This document shows, one piece after another, positions 8,555-17,189 of a DNA stretch of 64,000 bases (positions within the stretch are counted from its first letter, which is position 1; each line of letters opens with the position of its first letter). Under the pieces are notes generated by a model. The model ran no database searches. It was not told the origin of the DNA and saw nothing but the letters and a program-made list of their open reading frames with translations. The position numbers and the translations under genes were made by a program. The stretch comes from Candidatus Sphingomonas colombiensis (GTDB lineage Bacteria; Pseudomonadota; Alphaproteobacteria; Sphingomonadales; Sphingomonadaceae): NCBI GenBank assembly GCA_029202845.1, contig CP119315.1, positions 1,433,501 through 1,497,500 on the forward strand, read 5' to 3'.

Positions 8555-9141
8555 ATCAACAGCACTCCACGTTCGCGCAGATAGGAAAGCACCGGGAGCA
8601 GCGGCATGCCGAGCACGGTGAACTGGCTGCCCTCGATCCGGCTGAACAATTGCACCCCGGGCCCCTCGACCCGGTAGCAACCGACACACCCGGCGATCGC
8701 CGGCCATTCGACATCAAGATATGCCTCGATGAACGCCGGGGTCAGCGGGCGGACGAACATTCGCGCGCGATCGACCTGCCGCCACACCGGGCGTCCCGCT
8801 TCGGCAATCACCGCCGCGCTCACCAGATCGTGCCGCTTGCCCGACATCAATGTCAGATGCTCGGCCGCCTGCTCGCGCGTCTCGGGCTTGTCGAGGATCG
8901 TGCCGTCTTCCAGCACCGCGAGCGAATCCGATCCCAGCACCAAAGCCTGCGGATCGCGTTGCGACACCTTCAGCGCCTTCAACTCGGCCAGCGCATCGGC
9001 CAGATCGCGCGGCGGTCGACCCGCGAGCGCCGCCTTGGCCGCCGCCTCATCAACATAAGCCGGTTGCGCGGTGAACGGCACGCCCGCCGCCTCCAGCATT
9101 GCGCGGCGCGAGGCGGATTGCGAGGCGAGGATCAGTTTCAT
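8551..9141 (-). CDS. maf: Maf family nucleotide pyrophosphatase
   Basis: A 196-residue Maf-like house-cleaning nucleotide pyrophosphatase that removes non-canonical or modified nucleoside triphosphates. The start LILASQSASRRAML is the family signature (S-x-S-x-x-R), VLGSDSLAVLEDG carries the catalytic aspartate region, and DKPETREQAAEHLTLMSGKRHDL follows. Its GCVGCYRVEGPGVQLFSRIEGSQFTVLGMPL end is typical. The stop and start overlap both neighbours by four bases. Confidence 0.94.
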   Translation of the reverse strand: MKLILASQSASRRAMLEAAGVPFTAQPAYVDEAAAKAALAGRPPRDLADALAELKALKVSQRDPQALVLGSDSLAVLEDGTILDKPETREQAAEHLTLMSGKRHDLVSAAVIAEAGRPVWRQVDRARMFVRPLTPAFIEAYLDVEWPAIAGCVGCYRVEGPGVQLFSRIEGSQFTVLGMPLLPVLSYLRERGVLLI

Positions 9142-9968
9142 GCCTCGCCCCCGCCGGGATTGCCGCGCCGTTCGTGGTATAATGAGATGATGGCCGCCGC
9201 CGTCTCCTCGATCGAGCGGCGCGTGACGTCGATCACCGGCCAGCCATTGTCGGTGAACATGCGCCGCGCGAACGCGATCTCCTTCGACACGGAATCCTGG
9301 TCGACATAAGCAGTGGCAGGCGCCTGATTAAGCGACAACAGCCGGTTGCGCCGTACCTGAATCAGCCGATCAGCGCTGGTGGTGAGGCCAACGACCAGCG
9401 GCTTCTTCAGTGAATAGAGCGACGATGGCGGCGGGCTTTCCACCACGATCGGGATATTGGCGACCTTGAAGCCGCGATTGGCGATATAGATGGAGGTCGG
9501 CGTCTTTGACGAGCGGCTCACCCCGGCGAGGACGATGTCCGCTTTCTCCCAATCCTCATGGCCGATGCCATCATCATGCGCGATGGTGAACTGGATGGCA
9601 TCGACCCGCTCGAAATAGGCCGCATCAAGCGCGTGCTGACGTCCCGGCCGCCCTTTTGCCTGCTGACCGAGCAGATCGGACAACGCGTCAGTGACCCGAT
9701 CAAGCGGCGCGACCATCGGCAGCCCGAGCGACTTGCAACGCTGCTCCAGCGCGCCACGCGTCGTGGCATTGACCAGCGTGTAGATCACCAGCCCCGGATT
9801 TTGCGCGATCTCTTGCAGGATGCGATCGAGATGCGCCTCCGTGCGCACCATCGGCCAGAAATGGCGCACCGTTTCGACATCATCGAACTGCGCGAGCGCG
9901 GCCTTGGCGATATTCTCCAGCGTCTCGCCGGTGGAATCCGACAACAGGTGCAGGTGAAGCCTCACCAT
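9138..9968 (-). CDS. PEP synthase / pyruvate phosphate dikinase regulatory protein (DUF299)
   Basis: A 276-residue bifunctional kinase/pyrophosphorylase of the DUF299 family that reversibly phosphorylates pyruvate phosphate dikinase or PEP synthase. The N-terminal HLHLLSDSTGETLENIAKA and the P-loop-like GVSRSSKTP at residues 149-157 are diagnostic. It is the first gene of the leftward operon, and its start codon lies at the edge of the proposed replication origin. In Rickettsia and Caulobacter the homologue (RP001 type) flanks the origin opposite hemE, exactly as here. Expression is probably affected by the DnaA boxes immediately upstream. Confidence 0.94.
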   Translation of the reverse strand: MVRLHLHLLSDSTGETLENIAKAALAQFDDVETVRHFWPMVRTEAHLDRILQEIAQNPGLVIYTLVNATTRGALEQRCKSLGLPMVAPLDRVTDALSDLLGQQAKGRPGRQHALDAAYFERVDAIQFTIAHDDGIGHEDWEKADIVLAGVSRSSKTPTSIYIANRGFKVANIPIVVESPPPSSLYSLKKPLVVGLTTSADRLIQVRRNRLLSLNQAPATAYVDQDSVSKEIAFARRMFTDNGWPVIDVTRRSIEETAAAIISLYHERRGNPGGGEA

Positions 9969-9983
9969 TCAGCGGGACGAGCC

Positions 9984-9992
9984 TGTGGATAT
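9984..9992 (-). promoter_or_regulatory. DnaA box, 8/9
   Basis: TGTGGATAT on the plus strand; the last base differs from TGTGGATAA. It is 15 bases upstream of the DUF299 start. Confidence 0.6.
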
Positions 9993-9994
9993 CA

Positions 9995-10003
9995 TGGGGA
10001 TAA
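9995..10003 (-). promoter_or_regulatory. DnaA box, 8/9
   Basis: TGGGGATAA on the plus strand, with one mismatch at the third base. It is spaced 11 bases (one helical turn) from the previous box. Confidence 0.5.
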
Positions 10004-10046
10004 GCGCTAGCGTAACCTCATCCGCCCGCCAACCCGGATCGGGCGG

Positions 10047-10055
10047 CGTGGATAA
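10047..10055 (-). promoter_or_regulatory. DnaA box, 8/9
   Basis: CGTGGATAA on the plus strand, mismatched only at the first base, and followed by CGTCT. The perfect box downstream is likewise followed by CGT. Confidence 0.6.
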
Positions 10056-10106
10056 CGTCTGATTCGTCCACAACCCCGTCCACGGTCGCGATGTTCCTCC
10101 ACAGGG

Positions 10107-10115
10107 TGTGGATAA
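10107..10115 (-). promoter_or_regulatory. DnaA box, perfect
   Basis: TGTGGATAA on the plus strand is an exact complement of the consensus TTATCCACA. It is followed immediately by CGTGGATAG (10116-10124), a weaker tandem box in the same orientation. Confidence 0.75.
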
Positions 10116-10272
10116 CGTGGATAGCGATTCACGAATCGTAGCGATTCAGCCAAAGCCGGGTGGTCAAGCTGTTGGCATTTCCGGCAGGGATGCATAAGCC
10201 CCGCAACCCACGCGCCAACCACATCAACAACATTATTGAATCTCTTATTCTGGTAGAAGGACGCGCAACCCC

Positions 10273-11292
10273 GTGACCAAGGCCCTGCTCAATGTCCTGA
10301 AGGGGAACCGGCCGGCGACCCCACCAATGTGGCTCATGCGGCAAGCCGGGCGCTATCTGCCCGAATATCGCGCGCTGCGGGCGGAAAAGGGCGGATTCCT
10401 GGCGCTCGCGACCGATTCCATCGCCGCCGCCGAGGTGACGTTGCAGCCGATTCATCGCTTCGGTTTCGATGGCGCGATCCTGTTTTCCGATATCCTGATG
10501 GTGCCCTGGGCGCTGGGGCAGGATCTGACGTTCGGGCCGGGAGAGGGACCGCGCCTGTCGCCGGCGCTGGTAGATCATCCGCTGACCGATTTGCAGCGCG
10601 CGGCGGAACGACTCGATCCGGTCTATGCGACGGTGCGGCAGGTGAAGGCCGATTTGCCGGCCGAAACCACCTTCCTCGGGTTCGCCGGCAGCCCGTGGAC
10701 GGTCGCCACCTATATGGTCGCAGGCCATGGCAGCCGCGATCAGGGTGAGACGCGCGGCTTTGCCTATCGCTCCGTGGCGGCGTTCGATGCGATCATCGAT
10801 GCGATCGCGACGATGACGGTCGATTACCTCTCCGGCCAGATCGAGGCCGGCGTGGAGGCGGTACAATTGTTCGACAGCTGGGCAGGGAGCCTTTCGCCCG
10901 AGCAATTCGATCGCTGGGTGATCGCGCCCAACGCCCGGATCGTTGCGGCGTTGAAGGCGCGGCATCCCGATGTGCCGGTGATTGGATTCCCGAAAGGCGC
11001 TGGTGGCAAGCTTCCGGCTTATGCGACGCAGACCGGGGTCGATGCGATCGGGCTTGATGAGACGGTGGACCCGCTATGGGCCGATGCGGTGCTGCCCAAG
11101 GGGATGCCGGTGCAGGGCAATCTCGATCCGCTTGCGCTGGAAGCAGGCGGTGAGGCGCTGGAGCGCGGCGTGGATCGCGTGCTTGCGGCATTCCGCGATC
11201 GGCCGCACATCTTCAACCTTGGCCATGGCATCGGCCAGCACACGCCGATCGCGCATGTCGAGCAACTGGTCGCTCGGGTGAGGAGAAGTTGA
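10273..11292 (+). CDS. hemE: Uroporphyrinogen decarboxylase
   Basis: A 339-residue enzyme converting uroporphyrinogen III to coproporphyrinogen III by four decarboxylations in heme synthesis. The signature PPMWLMRQAGRYLPEYRALR near the N-terminus carries the substrate-binding arginines. FSDILMVPWALGQDLTF holds the catalytic aspartate segment, and FAGSPWTVATYM and GHGIGQHTP follow. The start is GTG, with an AGAAGGA ribosome-binding site about 12 bases upstream. It sits directly right of the probable origin. Its stop overlaps hemJ (TGATG), so the two heme genes are coupled. Confidence 0.97.
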   Translation: MTKALLNVLKGNRPATPPMWLMRQAGRYLPEYRALRAEKGGFLALATDSIAAAEVTLQPIHRFGFDGAILFSDILMVPWALGQDLTFGPGEGPRLSPALVDHPLTDLQRAAERLDPVYATVRQVKADLPAETTFLGFAGSPWTVATYMVAGHGSRDQGETRGFAYRSVAAFDAIIDAIATMTVDYLSGQIEAGVEAVQLFDSWAGSLSPEQFDRWVIAPNARIVAALKARHPDVPVIGFPKGAGGKLPAYATQTGVDAIGLDETVDPLWADAVLPKGMPVQGNLDPLALEAGGEALERGVDRVLAAFRDRPHIFNLGHGIGQHTPIAHVEQLVARVRRS

Positions 11293-11750
11293 TGGAGCCG
11301 GGTTTCCTGGGCGCCGCTTATGGCTGGGTGAAGGCCGCGCACGTGATCTTCGTCATCTTCTGGATGGCGGGAATGTTCATGCTGCCCCGCTATCTGGTCT
11401 ATCATCAGGAAGGGCTGGGCGATTCCACCGATGCGGCCCGTTGGGTGGAGCGCGAACGCCGGCTGCGGAGCATCATCCTCACCCCGTCGATGCTCGTCAC
11501 CTGGGCGATGGGGATATTGCTCGCCATCAATATCGGGCTGCTTGCCGGCACGCCGGGGCTTGGCTGGCTCCACGCGAAGATCGCGGTCGTCTTGCTGCTG
11601 TCGGGCTATCACGGCTGGGCGGTGGGCTATTCGAAGAAGCTGGCGAAGGGAAAGCCGACGCTCAGCAATCGGCGGCTGCGGATGATGAACGAGGTGCCGG
11701 CGCTCGCTGCGACGCTCGCGGTGATTCTGGTGATCGTGCGGCCCTTCTGA
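11292..11750 (+). CDS. hemJ: Protoporphyrinogen IX oxidase HemJ
   Basis: A 152-residue inner-membrane protein of the HemJ family, which oxidises protoporphyrinogen IX to protoporphyrin IX. Four hydrophobic segments are visible (WVKAAHVIFVIFWMAGMFMLP, LTPSMLVTWAMGILLAI, LHAKIAVVLLLSGYHGWAV and the C-terminal VPALAATLAVILVIV). The histidine in the first helix (AAHVIF) is the conserved heme-binding position, and the RYLVYHQE segment follows. The ATG shares a base with the hemE stop. With hemE it gives two successive tetrapyrrole genes near the origin. Confidence 0.92.
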   Translation: MEPGFLGAAYGWVKAAHVIFVIFWMAGMFMLPRYLVYHQEGLGDSTDAARWVERERRLRSIILTPSMLVTWAMGILLAINIGLLAGTPGLGWLHAKIAVVLLLSGYHGWAVGYSKKLAKGKPTLSNRRLRMMNEVPALAATLAVILVIVRPF

Positions 11751-11781
11751 TCGTGTGTGAATCAAAACGAAACGCACCGGC

Positions 11782-11810
11782 TTGACTTGGCGCGAGCGGG
11801 TTCCTAGTTC
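11782..11810 (+). promoter_or_regulatory. Candidate rho promoter
   Basis: A TTGACT -35 element, a 17-base spacer and a TAGTTC -10 element precede rho by about 110 bases. The -35 is strong and the -10 weak. The 110-base leader has no obvious gene; rho leaders are often autoregulated by Rho-dependent attenuation, which cannot be seen directly here. Confidence 0.4.
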
Positions 11811-11922
11811 CGCCTAACGGCGGGGCTTATTCTGCTCCGCTGCCTCCTTACAGCTTCGTTCGCCAGCGTCATCCGCCGTCCGAGCTGAACTCCCTTACCG
11901 ATCCCATCGGGACACGACAGAT

Positions 11923-13179
11923 ATGCATCTGAAAGATTTAAAGAAAAAAGCTCCGGCGGAACTCGTCCAGCTCGCCGAGGAGCTTGGCGTCGAGGGTGCA
12001 TCCACCCTCCGCAAGCAAGACCTGATGTTCGCCATCCTCAAGGTTCAGGCCGAGAATGGCGACCAGATCATGGGCGAAGGCACGATCGAGGTGCTGGCTG
12101 ACGGCTTCGGCTTCCTGCGCTCGCCGCAGGCGAACTACCTCGCCGGCCCAGACGACATTTACATTTCGCCCAATCAGGTCCGTAAATTCGGCCTGCGTAC
12201 CGGCGACACGGTGGAAGGCGAGATTCGCGCGCCCAAGGATGGCGAGCGTTATTTCGCGCTGACCAAGCTTATCAGCGTCAATTTCGAAGACCCGGATCGC
12301 GTGCGCCATCGCGTGAACTTCGACAATCTCACCCCGCTCTATCCCGACGAGCGGCTGAAGATGGAAATCGAGGATCCGACGATCAAGGACAAGTCGGGCC
12401 GCGTGCTCGATGTCGTCACGCCGATCGGCAAGGGTCAGCGCTGCCTGATCGTGGCGCCGCCGCGCGTCGGTAAGACGATCATGATGCAGAATATCGCGCG
12501 TGCGATCAGCATCAATCACCCTGAGGTGTTTCTGATCGTGCTGCTGATCGACGAGCGGCCGGAAGAAGTCACCGACATGCAGCGCACGGTGAACGGCGAG
12601 GTGGTTTCCTCGACGTTCGACGAGCCGGCGACGCGCCACGTGCAGGTTGCGGAAATGGTGATCGAAAAGGCGAAGCGCCTAGTCGAGCACAAGAAGGATG
12701 TGGTGATCCTGCTCGACAACATCACCCGCCTCGGCCGCGCCTACAACACCGTGGTGCCCTCGTCGGGCAAGGTACTGACCGGCGGCGTCGATGCCAATGC
12801 GTTGCAGCGCCCGAAGCGCTTCTTCGGTGCGGCACGCAACATCGAAGAGGGCGGCAGTCTCACCATCATCTCCACCTCGCTGATCGATACCGGCAGCCGC
12901 ATGGATGAGGTGATCTTCGAAGAGTTCAAGGGCACCGGCAACGCCGAAATCGTGCTCGATCGCAAGGTGGCGGACAAGCGCATCTTCCCGGCGATCGACG
13001 TGGGCAAATCCGGCACTCGCAAGGAAGAGCTGCTCGTCGAGAAGGGCACGCTTTCCAAGATGTGGGTGCTGCGCCGCATCCTGATGCAGATGGGCACCGT
13101 CGATGCGATGGAGTTCCTGCTCGGTAAGATGAAGGATTCGAAAACCAACGAGGATTTCTTCGAAAGCATGAATCAGTAA
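11923..13179 (+). CDS. rho: Transcription termination factor Rho
   Basis: A 418-residue hexameric RNA helicase that ends transcription at C-rich unstructured RNA. The N-terminal Rho_N helix bundle ([18 protein letters not shown]) and the cold-shock-like RNA-binding domain (about residues 50-120, [18 protein letters not shown]) are followed by the ATPase domain. This has Walker A in VAPPRVGKT near residue 175, a Walker B aspartate in [12 protein letters not shown], and the Q/R-loop region. It is near-canonical length. It is monocistronic, with its own promoter region and a strong intrinsic terminator. Confidence 0.98.
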   Translation: MHLKDLKKKAPAELVQLAEELGVEGASTLRKQDLMFAILKVQAENGDQIMGEGTIEVLADGFGFLRSPQANYLAGPDDIYISPNQVRKFGLRTGDTVEGEIRAPKDGERYFALTKLISVNFEDPDRVRHRVNFDNLTPLYPDERLKMEIEDPTIKDKSGRVLDVVTPIGKGQRCLIVAPPRVGKTIMMQNIARAISINHPEVFLIVLLIDERPEEVTDMQRTVNGEVVSSTFDEPATRHVQVAEMVIEKAKRLVEHKKDVVILLDNITRLGRAYNTVVPSSGKVLTGGVDANALQRPKRFFGAARNIEEGGSLTIISTSLIDTGSRMDEVIFEEFKGTGNAEIVLDRKVADKRIFPAIDVGKSGTRKEELLVEKGTLSKMWVLRRILMQMGTVDAMEFLLGKMKDSKTNEDFFESMNQ

Positions 13180-13250
13180 CCGCGTGCGGCCTGCCGCGCA
13201 TCGCGGCAGGATTCGCGCCGGTTCGGCCGGCGGGCCAATCGGCCCAACCG

Positions 13251-13281
13251 ACGGCGCGGCTTTGCCGCGCCGTTTGCGTTT
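13251..13281 (+). terminator. Intrinsic terminator of rho
   Basis: Perfect ten-base arms ACGGCGCGGC/GCCGCGCCGT enclose a TTT loop and are followed by TTGCGTTT. It lies 71 bases after the rho stop; a second, weaker hairpin (CCTGCCGC...GCGGCAGG) lies between. A T-tail is present but interrupted. Confidence 0.8.
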
Positions 13282-13326
13282 CATCCTATAGCCCCTATTC
13301 CCTTCCCAAAAACGGGGAGAGGTTCG

Positions 13327-14466
13327 TTGCTGCAAGGCATCCGCGTCGTCGAGCTTGCCACTTATATCGCTGCGCCGGGCGCCTGCGCGCAACTTGCCGA
13401 CTGGGGCGCGGAAGTAATCAAGGTCGAGCCGCCGCGGGGTGATCCATACCGCCAGTTCTTCGGCTTCACGGGTGACGAGATCGCGGAAAACCGCGTGTTC
13501 GACCTCGAAAATCGCGGCAAGAAATCGATCGTCCTCGATCTCGAACAGGAAGATGAGCGCGCGATGCTGCGCGAACTGGTCGCCACCGCCGACGTGTTCG
13601 TCACCAACACGCGCGCGGCAAGCCTGGCGCGGCTTGGGCTCGGCTGGGAGGAATTGAGGGCGATCCGCCCTGATCTGATTTACGTGCATTTCAGCGGCTA
13701 CGGGCCGACCGGGCCGGATGCCGCCAAGCCGGGATTCGACCTTACCGCGTTTTGGGCGCGTTCCGGGTTATGCTCGCTCGCCACGGTGAAGGGTGGGGAG
13801 CCGCCGCTGTTGCGCACCGGAATCGGCGATCACAGCGCCTCGCTCGCGCTGACGTCGGGAATCATGGCGGCATTGTTCCACCGCGAGCGCACCGGGGAGG
13901 GGCAGAAGATCGAAGGATCGCTGCTGCGTGTCGGCGTGTTCATCGGCGGTTCCGAACATGCGATTCAGCTCCAGCTCGGGCGATTGGCCTCGGCCCGCCC
14001 GCGACAACAGGCGATCAATCCGCTCAGCAACTTCTTCCAGTCCGGCGACGGGCGCTGGTTCATCATCGTGCCTCGCTCCGGCGGGGATGGTGACTGGCCG
14101 GCGATCGCCCGTGCCGCCCGGCGGCCGGAACTGCTCGACGATCCGCGCTTCGCCGGTGTGCGTGCGCGGCGCGAGCATGTCGCGATATTGGTTGATCTGC
14201 TCGATGCCGCATTTGGCGCGATGACATGGGATGAGGCACAGGCGGCGCTGGAGGCGGAAGATCTGATCTTCGCCGGTGTTCAGAGCGTCGCGGATACGAC
14301 GCGCGATCCGCAAGCGATCGCCGCGGGCTGCTATGTGCCGTTCGCGGGCGAGGAAGCGACGTTGCCGGCCGCGCCGCTCGATTTCGGTGTGCCGGTGGCG
14401 GCGCCGCGCCGCGCACCCGCGCTCGATGCGGATGGCGCTGCGATCCGGAAAGCGCTCGCGCGGTGA
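13327..14466 (+). CDS. CaiB/BaiF (family III) CoA transferase
   Basis: A 379-residue family III CoA transferase, exchanging CoA between organic acids through an aspartyl-CoA intermediate. The N-terminus LQGIRVVELATYIAAPGACAQLADWGAEVIKVEPP is the family signature. Asp in KPGFDLTAFWARSG is the likely catalytic residue, and the late HPxF-like region is degenerate. The start is TTG, supported by a GGGGAGAGG ribosome-binding site ending five bases upstream. There is no adjacent acyl-CoA dehydrogenase or racemase gene, so the substrate is unknown. Confidence 0.9.
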   Translation: MLQGIRVVELATYIAAPGACAQLADWGAEVIKVEPPRGDPYRQFFGFTGDEIAENRVFDLENRGKKSIVLDLEQEDERAMLRELVATADVFVTNTRAASLARLGLGWEELRAIRPDLIYVHFSGYGPTGPDAAKPGFDLTAFWARSGLCSLATVKGGEPPLLRTGIGDHSASLALTSGIMAALFHRERTGEGQKIEGSLLRVGVFIGGSEHAIQLQLGRLASARPRQQAINPLSNFFQSGDGRWFIIVPRSGGDGDWPAIARAARRPELLDDPRFAGVRARREHVAILVDLLDAAFGAMTWDEAQAALEAEDLIFAGVQSVADTTRDPQAIAAGCYVPFAGEEATLPAAPLDFGVPVAAPRRAPALDADGAAIRKALAR

Positions 14467-14565
14467 CACACCCTATAGCCGGGGGCGTCTCAGGCTTGTA
14501 ACACGCGATGCAACCGGGGCGGCGGTCCAGCCGTTTGCGTCGGCAAAACGCCGGGAGTTATCGCG

Positions 14566-15288
14566 TTGATTTTCACTCTACTTGCCGCCGCGGCTGCTGT
14601 TGCCGGTCCGGGTTCGCTCGGCGACATCTGGCAGCATATCGTCGCCGATTTCTCGAATATCACCGAGCCGGCGGCGCTGGCCGCGTTCGGGCAGGTGTTG
14701 ATGATCGATCTGGTGCTGGCGGGCGACAATGCGATCGTCGTCGGCGCGCTAGCCGCCGGGCTGCCGGCCGATCAGCGCAAGAAGGTGATCCTGATCGGCA
14801 TCGTCGCCGCGCTGGTGCTCCGCATCATCTTCGCGCTGATGGTGACATGGCTGATGGGGATCGTCGGGCTGATCTTCGCCGGCGGTTTGCTGTTGTTGTG
14901 GGTGAGCTGGAAATTCTGGCGTGAGATCCGCAGCGGCGGTCATACGGCGGATGTCGCAGACGATAGCCAGCAATCCGGCCTCAGCCCGGCCAAGAGCTTC
15001 GCGGGCGCCGCCTGGGCAGTTGCGGTGGCGGATGTGTCGATGAGCCTCGACAACGTGCTGGCGGTCGCTGGTGCGGCGCGTGAGCATCCCGGCATCCTCG
15101 TCGTCGGCCTGATCCTGTCGGTCGCGCTGATGGGGCTTGCCGCCAACTGGATCGCGCGGATTATCGATCGCTATCGCTGGATCGCTTATTTCGGTCTGGC
15201 GGTGATCCTCTTCGTCGCGATCAAGATGATGTATGAGGGGTGGATCGGCACCGAAAGCACCCAGGGGCTGATCACGCTGCTGGGATGA
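14566..15288 (+). CDS. TerC/YjbE family integral membrane protein
   Basis: A 240-residue TerC-family membrane protein. Related proteins export manganese or contribute to tellurite resistance. Several membrane helices are visible, and the conserved acidic motifs VLMIDLVLAGDNAIVVGALA and VADVSMSLDNVLAVAGAA are the paired DNA/DN sites expected to bind metal. The start is TTG with GGGAG nine bases before it. In other bacteria such genes can follow a yybP-ykoY manganese riboswitch; I looked at the 99-base leader and could not convincingly recognise one. Confidence 0.88.
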   Translation: MIFTLLAAAAAVAGPGSLGDIWQHIVADFSNITEPAALAAFGQVLMIDLVLAGDNAIVVGALAAGLPADQRKKVILIGIVAALVLRIIFALMVTWLMGIVGLIFAGGLLLLWVSWKFWREIRSGGHTADVADDSQQSGLSPAKSFAGAAWAVAVADVSMSLDNVLAVAGAAREHPGILVVGLILSVALMGLAANWIARIIDRYRWIAYFGLAVILFVAIKMMYEGWIGTESTQGLITLLG

Positions 15289-15358
15289 ACGACGAGTTCA
15301 CGATGCGTTCAATGCGCGGCTGCGATAGCGCGCGGCCATGATGATCGGGAGATTTGGC

Positions 15359-15964
15359 GTGAAGACCTTCCTGCCTGTCGCGGCCGCGATCGCGCTCGCG
15401 GCCCCTGCCGTGGCGCAGACCGGCGATCTGGCGCAGGTCCAGCGCCACCTGTCCGCGGTGACGAGCATGACCGCGGCGTTCAGCCAGACGGATCGCAACG
15501 GCAAGGTGCTGAACGGCACGCTGACGCTGAAGAAGCCGGGCAAGATCCGCTTTCAATATGGAAAGGGCGTGCCGATCCTGATCGTCGGCGATGGCAAAGC
15601 GCTGACCTTCATCGATTATTCGGTGAAGCAGGTGCAGCGCTGGCCGATCGGCAATACCCCGCTCGGTGTGCTGATCAATCCGAACAAGGATATCAGCGGC
15701 TATGCCAAGGTGGTGCCGTCAGCCGATCCGCGTGTGCTTTCGGTGGAAGGTTATGACGCCAAGCACCCGGAATATGGCCGGATCACGCTGGTTTTCGCGC
15801 GCGACGATGCAGCGCCAGGCGGGCTGATGCTGCAGGGCTGGGTGATGCTGGACAGCCAGGGAAACCGCACGACGATCCGCCTGTCCGATCAGCGCTTCAA
15901 CGCGCCCGTGGACGACGGAACGTTCCGCTGGAACGACCCGCGGAGAAATCCTGCACACAGTTAG
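15359..15964 (+). CDS. lolA: LolA-like outer-membrane lipoprotein carrier protein
   Basis: A periplasmic protein of about 201 residues of the LolA family, which shuttles lipoproteins from the LolCDE complex to the outer membrane. A clear signal peptide (KTFLPVAAAIALAAPAVAQ) is followed by the VQRHLSAVTSMTAAFSQTDRNGKVLNGTLTLKKPGKIRFQY segment typical of LolA. The GTG chosen has a GGGAG ribosome-binding site about eight bases upstream; an ATG seven codons earlier is also possible. It is the last gene of the rightward origin-proximal run. Confidence 0.88.
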   Translation: MKTFLPVAAAIALAAPAVAQTGDLAQVQRHLSAVTSMTAAFSQTDRNGKVLNGTLTLKKPGKIRFQYGKGVPILIVGDGKALTFIDYSVKQVQRWPIGNTPLGVLINPNKDISGYAKVVPSADPRVLSVEGYDAKHPEYGRITLVFARDDAAPGGLMLQGWVMLDSQGNRTTIRLSDQRFNAPVDDGTFRWNDPRRNPAHS

Positions 15965-16098
15965 TGGTTTTTTCTTACAATCGTTCACCGGAGCGACAGG
16001 TTTACGAGCGTACAAGATCGAGGTGGATGCGGGGCCCCGAGATTTTCCCCCTGTTGCTCGGGACGTCCTGCTCCCCCTGCGTGACGAACGTCAGGCTG

Positions 16099-16128
16099 GC
16101 CCCCGCTCCAAGCCCCCGGAGCGGGGGC
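16099..16128 (+). terminator. Terminator downstream of lolA
   Basis: Perfect eleven-base arms GCCCCCGCTCC/GGAGCGGGGGC with an eight-base loop, followed by CTTAGCATTTCTT. It stands between convergent lolA and ribA. The T-tail lies on the lolA side. Confidence 0.7.
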
Positions 16129-16139
16129 CTTAGCATTTC

Positions 16140-17189
16140 TTAGAGCTGGTGCCCGGTGCGATCACGCTTCGTGGCGAGATAACGCTCATTGTGCGGATTG
16201 GGCGGCAGCGCGTGCGCCACGCGCTCGGCAACGCGGATGCCTGCTGCTTCCAGACCGGCGACCTTCGCGGGATTGTTGGTCATCAGCCGCACCTCATGCT
16301 GGCCGAGCAGCGCCAGCATCCGCGCCGCTACCCCGAAATCGCGCGCGTCGATCGCGAAGCCGAGCCGGGTGTTGGCGTCCACCGTATCATGCCCCTGATC
16401 CTGCAAGGCATAGGCGCGCAACTTGTTTACCAGCCCGATGCCGCGCCCCTCCTGCCGCAGATAAAGCAGGATGCCCCAGCCACTCGCCTCGATCGCCTTG
16501 ATCGCCGCATCGAGCTGTGGCCCGCAATCGCATTTCAGGCTGCCGAGCGCATCCCCGGTGAGGCATTCGCTGTGCAGGCGCACGAGCGGCGGCTGGCCGT
16601 TCGGCGCACCGATCACCAGCGCCACATGCTCGCCGGGCGATTCCGGTGTGCGGAAGGCCACGATCTCCGCATCCTCGGCATGCGCGATCGGCAGCCGCGC
16701 GCGCGCGGCGATCGTCAGGCGGATGGCGTCTTCATGCGCATCGATATCGCCCGGCGTGATCGCAACCTCGCCCGCGCCATCGGGCAGTGCGAAGAAAGCC
16801 GGCAACAGCCCAGCGATACGCGCGAGCCGCAAGGCGGCGGCGGCGTCATCGGGATGATCCAGGTGAATCGCGCGGAACGGCCCCTTGAGCGGGGTGGCGA
16901 GATCGAGTTGCGGATCGGCCAGCGCGGTCGCCACCGCGAAATCGAGCCATGGCGCGCGATCGACCAGCACCGGGGCATCGGGCACCGCCGCTTCCAATTG
17001 GTTGGCGAGCTTCAGCGTCACCGCCCGGCCGGCCGACAGCAGCAAAGGCGCCTTGCCCTCGGCATCGAACGCGGCGAGCCGCACCGCGTCCGCCGTCTCG
17101 ACGGGCAGCAGCGCCAGTGCGCCGATGCGGATCGGCCAGCCGCGGCGCAGCGCGTCGATCGCGCGCGCGGCCTGGCGGGGATCGCTCAA
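16140..17189 (-). CDS. ribA: GTP cyclohydrolase II with degenerate N-terminal domain
   Basis: A 349-residue protein whose C-terminal half is a clear GTP cyclohydrolase II, the first step of riboflavin synthesis. Zinc ligands are in CLTGDALGSLKCDC, and YLRQEGRGIGLVNKLRAYALQD and TNNPAKVAGLEAAGI are the nucleotide-binding motifs. The first 150 or so residues (AARAIDALRRGWPIRIGAL) resemble a decayed DHBP-synthase (RibB) domain without its acidic active-site motif. The TTG start overlaps the xthA stop (TTGA). A longer open frame upstream lies inside xthA and is not likely to be translated. Confidence 0.9.
   Translation of the reverse strand: MSDPRQAARAIDALRRGWPIRIGALALLPVETADAVRLAAFDAEGKAPLLLSAGRAVTLKLANQLEAAVPDAPVLVDRAPWLDFAVATALADPQLDLATPLKGPFRAIHLDHPDDAAAALRLARIAGLLPAFFALPDGAGEVAITPGDIDAHEDAIRLTIAARARLPIAHAEDAEIVAFRTPESPGEHVALVIGAPNGQPPLVRLHSECLTGDALGSLKCDCGPQLDAAIKAIEASGWGILLYLRQEGRGIGLVNKLRAYALQDQGHDTVDANTRLGFAIDARDFGVAARMLALLGQHEVRLMTNNPAKVAGLEAAGIRVAERVAHALPPNPHNERYLATKRDRTGHQL

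Larger units (their letters stand above)
9969..10272. other. Probable chromosomal replication origin (oriC)
   Basis: A 304-bp intergenic region between DUF299 and hemE, the location of the Caulobacter origin. It contains seven matches to the DnaA box TGTGGATAA or its complement. One is perfect (10107-10115), three have one mismatch (9984-9992, 9995-10003, 10047-10055) and three have two mismatches (10064-10072, 10095-10103, 10116-10124). An AT-rich stretch at about 10221-10255 could be the unwinding element, although it may also serve as the hemE promoter. Gene orientation switches from mainly leftward to rightward across it, as expected for bidirectional replication. I saw no clear CtrA box pair or IHF site. 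Confidence 0.8.

Noticed and set aside
10129..10965. A 278-codon open frame on the minus strand reaching into the origin region
   Set aside because: It is antisense to hemE; the part in the intergenic region has no similarity, and the DnaA boxes explain that segment better.
14467..14565. Possible manganese riboswitch before the TerC gene
   Set aside because: The family context suggests it, but I could not find the conserved yybP-ykoY elements in the 99-base leader.
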